Positions 63,868 through 64,000 of a DNA stretch of 64,000 nt are shown piece by piece. The stretch's first letter is position 1; every line of letters starts with the position of its first letter. The stretch is taken from positions 62,001 through 126,000 of the forward strand of contig JAJQGL010000092.1 of the NCBI GenBank assembly GCA_021200535.1, read 5' to 3'. The notes under the pieces are model-generated. The model had not been told where the DNA came from and did no database searches. It saw nothing but the letters and a program-made list of their open reading frames with translations. This DNA is from Clostridiaceae bacterium (GTDB lineage Bacteria > Bacillota > Clostridia > Lachnospirales > Lachnospiraceae). A program made the translations under genes and the position numbers.

Positions 63868-64000
63868 ATGGAAAATACCATTTTTATTGTGTTATTTATT
63901 GGCGGATTTATGATTTTTCTGGCATCATTGGGTGTTGACGTGATCAAAGTGGCTTTTAATTTTGTGATTCGATGCCTTCTATGCCTTATAATCATTAACA
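63868..64000 (+). CDS. bofA: BofA-like pro-sigma-K processing inhibitor, N-terminal part
   Basis: ATG 63868 behind GAAAGGGG opens a frame running off the window. The 44 visible residues are a hydrophobic helix (IFIVLFIGGFMIFLASLG), then VDVIKVAFNFVIRCLLCLIIIN, which resembles the amphipathic segment plus second helix of BofA. BofA holds the SpoIVFB protease inactive during sporulation. The neighbouring YaaL-like gene supports the call; completeness cannot be judged. Confidence 0.6.
   Translation, partial: MENTIFIVLFIGGFMIFLASLGVDVIKVAFNFVIRCLLCLIIIN

Overview
The window looks like a chromosomal segment of a spore-forming, anaerobic Clostridia member, most likely Lachnospiraceae. Pointers are sporulation and germination genes (spoIIR, cotJAB/cotJC, splB, a Csp-like subtilase, a bofA-like start at the right edge), BspA-type surface proteins, T-box control of a tRNA synthetase, and a flavin-based extracytosolic redox cluster. 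No rRNA operon, CRISPR array, intact insertion sequence or prophage is visible. The assignment rests on gene content, not on a database search.

Layout. 1-6114: F1Fo ATP synthase operon atpB(partial)-E-F-H-A-G-D-C; the c subunit carries the sodium-binding residue pattern. 6184-12534: a small conserved protein, ispE (no conventional start codon), a VanY-type carboxypeptidase, an acyltransferase, a membrane protein, a DUF1934 protein and spoIIR. 12535-20204 looks like an accessory insertion: an AlbA_2/HTH regulator, a 32-residue holin-like toxin peptide, dense palindromic repeats, a Nudix protein, a truncated nucleotidyltransferase and a two-gene ABC exporter. 20247-22638: a Tyr-specific T-box followed by a TyrRS fused to a B3/B4 editing-like domain. 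22804-24812: a surface lipoprotein gene split by two frameshifts, then tRNA-Leu.

25363-36565: glycoside hydrolase-like protein, CidA/LrgB pair, nucleoside phosphorylase-like protein plus spore photoproduct lyase, SDR, Nudix, diguanylate cyclase, spore coat cotJ genes (CotJA and CotJB fused), YugP-like metalloprotease and LarC. 36606-40230: BspA-like protein, a degenerate kinase/HPt protein and a polysaccharide deacetylase.

40252-46697 is the most system-like region. ApbE flavin transferase, a four-domain FMN-binding protein, a second FMN-binding protein and a NapH-like 4Fe-4S membrane protein form a co-directional run. It is followed by a Tp47-like/LRR surface protein. Two matching 16-bp dyads (GTTAGAT....CTAAC), one at the start of the run and one before the Tp47-like gene, suggest shared control, perhaps by metal.

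46870-64000: pyrG, an FtsH-HAD hydrolase fusion, zinc phospholipase C, a lipoprotein, a macrodomain/SirTM ADP-ribosylation pair with a small ferredoxin and a flavin split-barrel protein, HxlR, LysR with a divergent acyl-CoA dehydrogenase, a thioesterase, tRNA-Arg, a ClpX variant, the Csp-like protease, a YaaL-like protein and the start of bofA.
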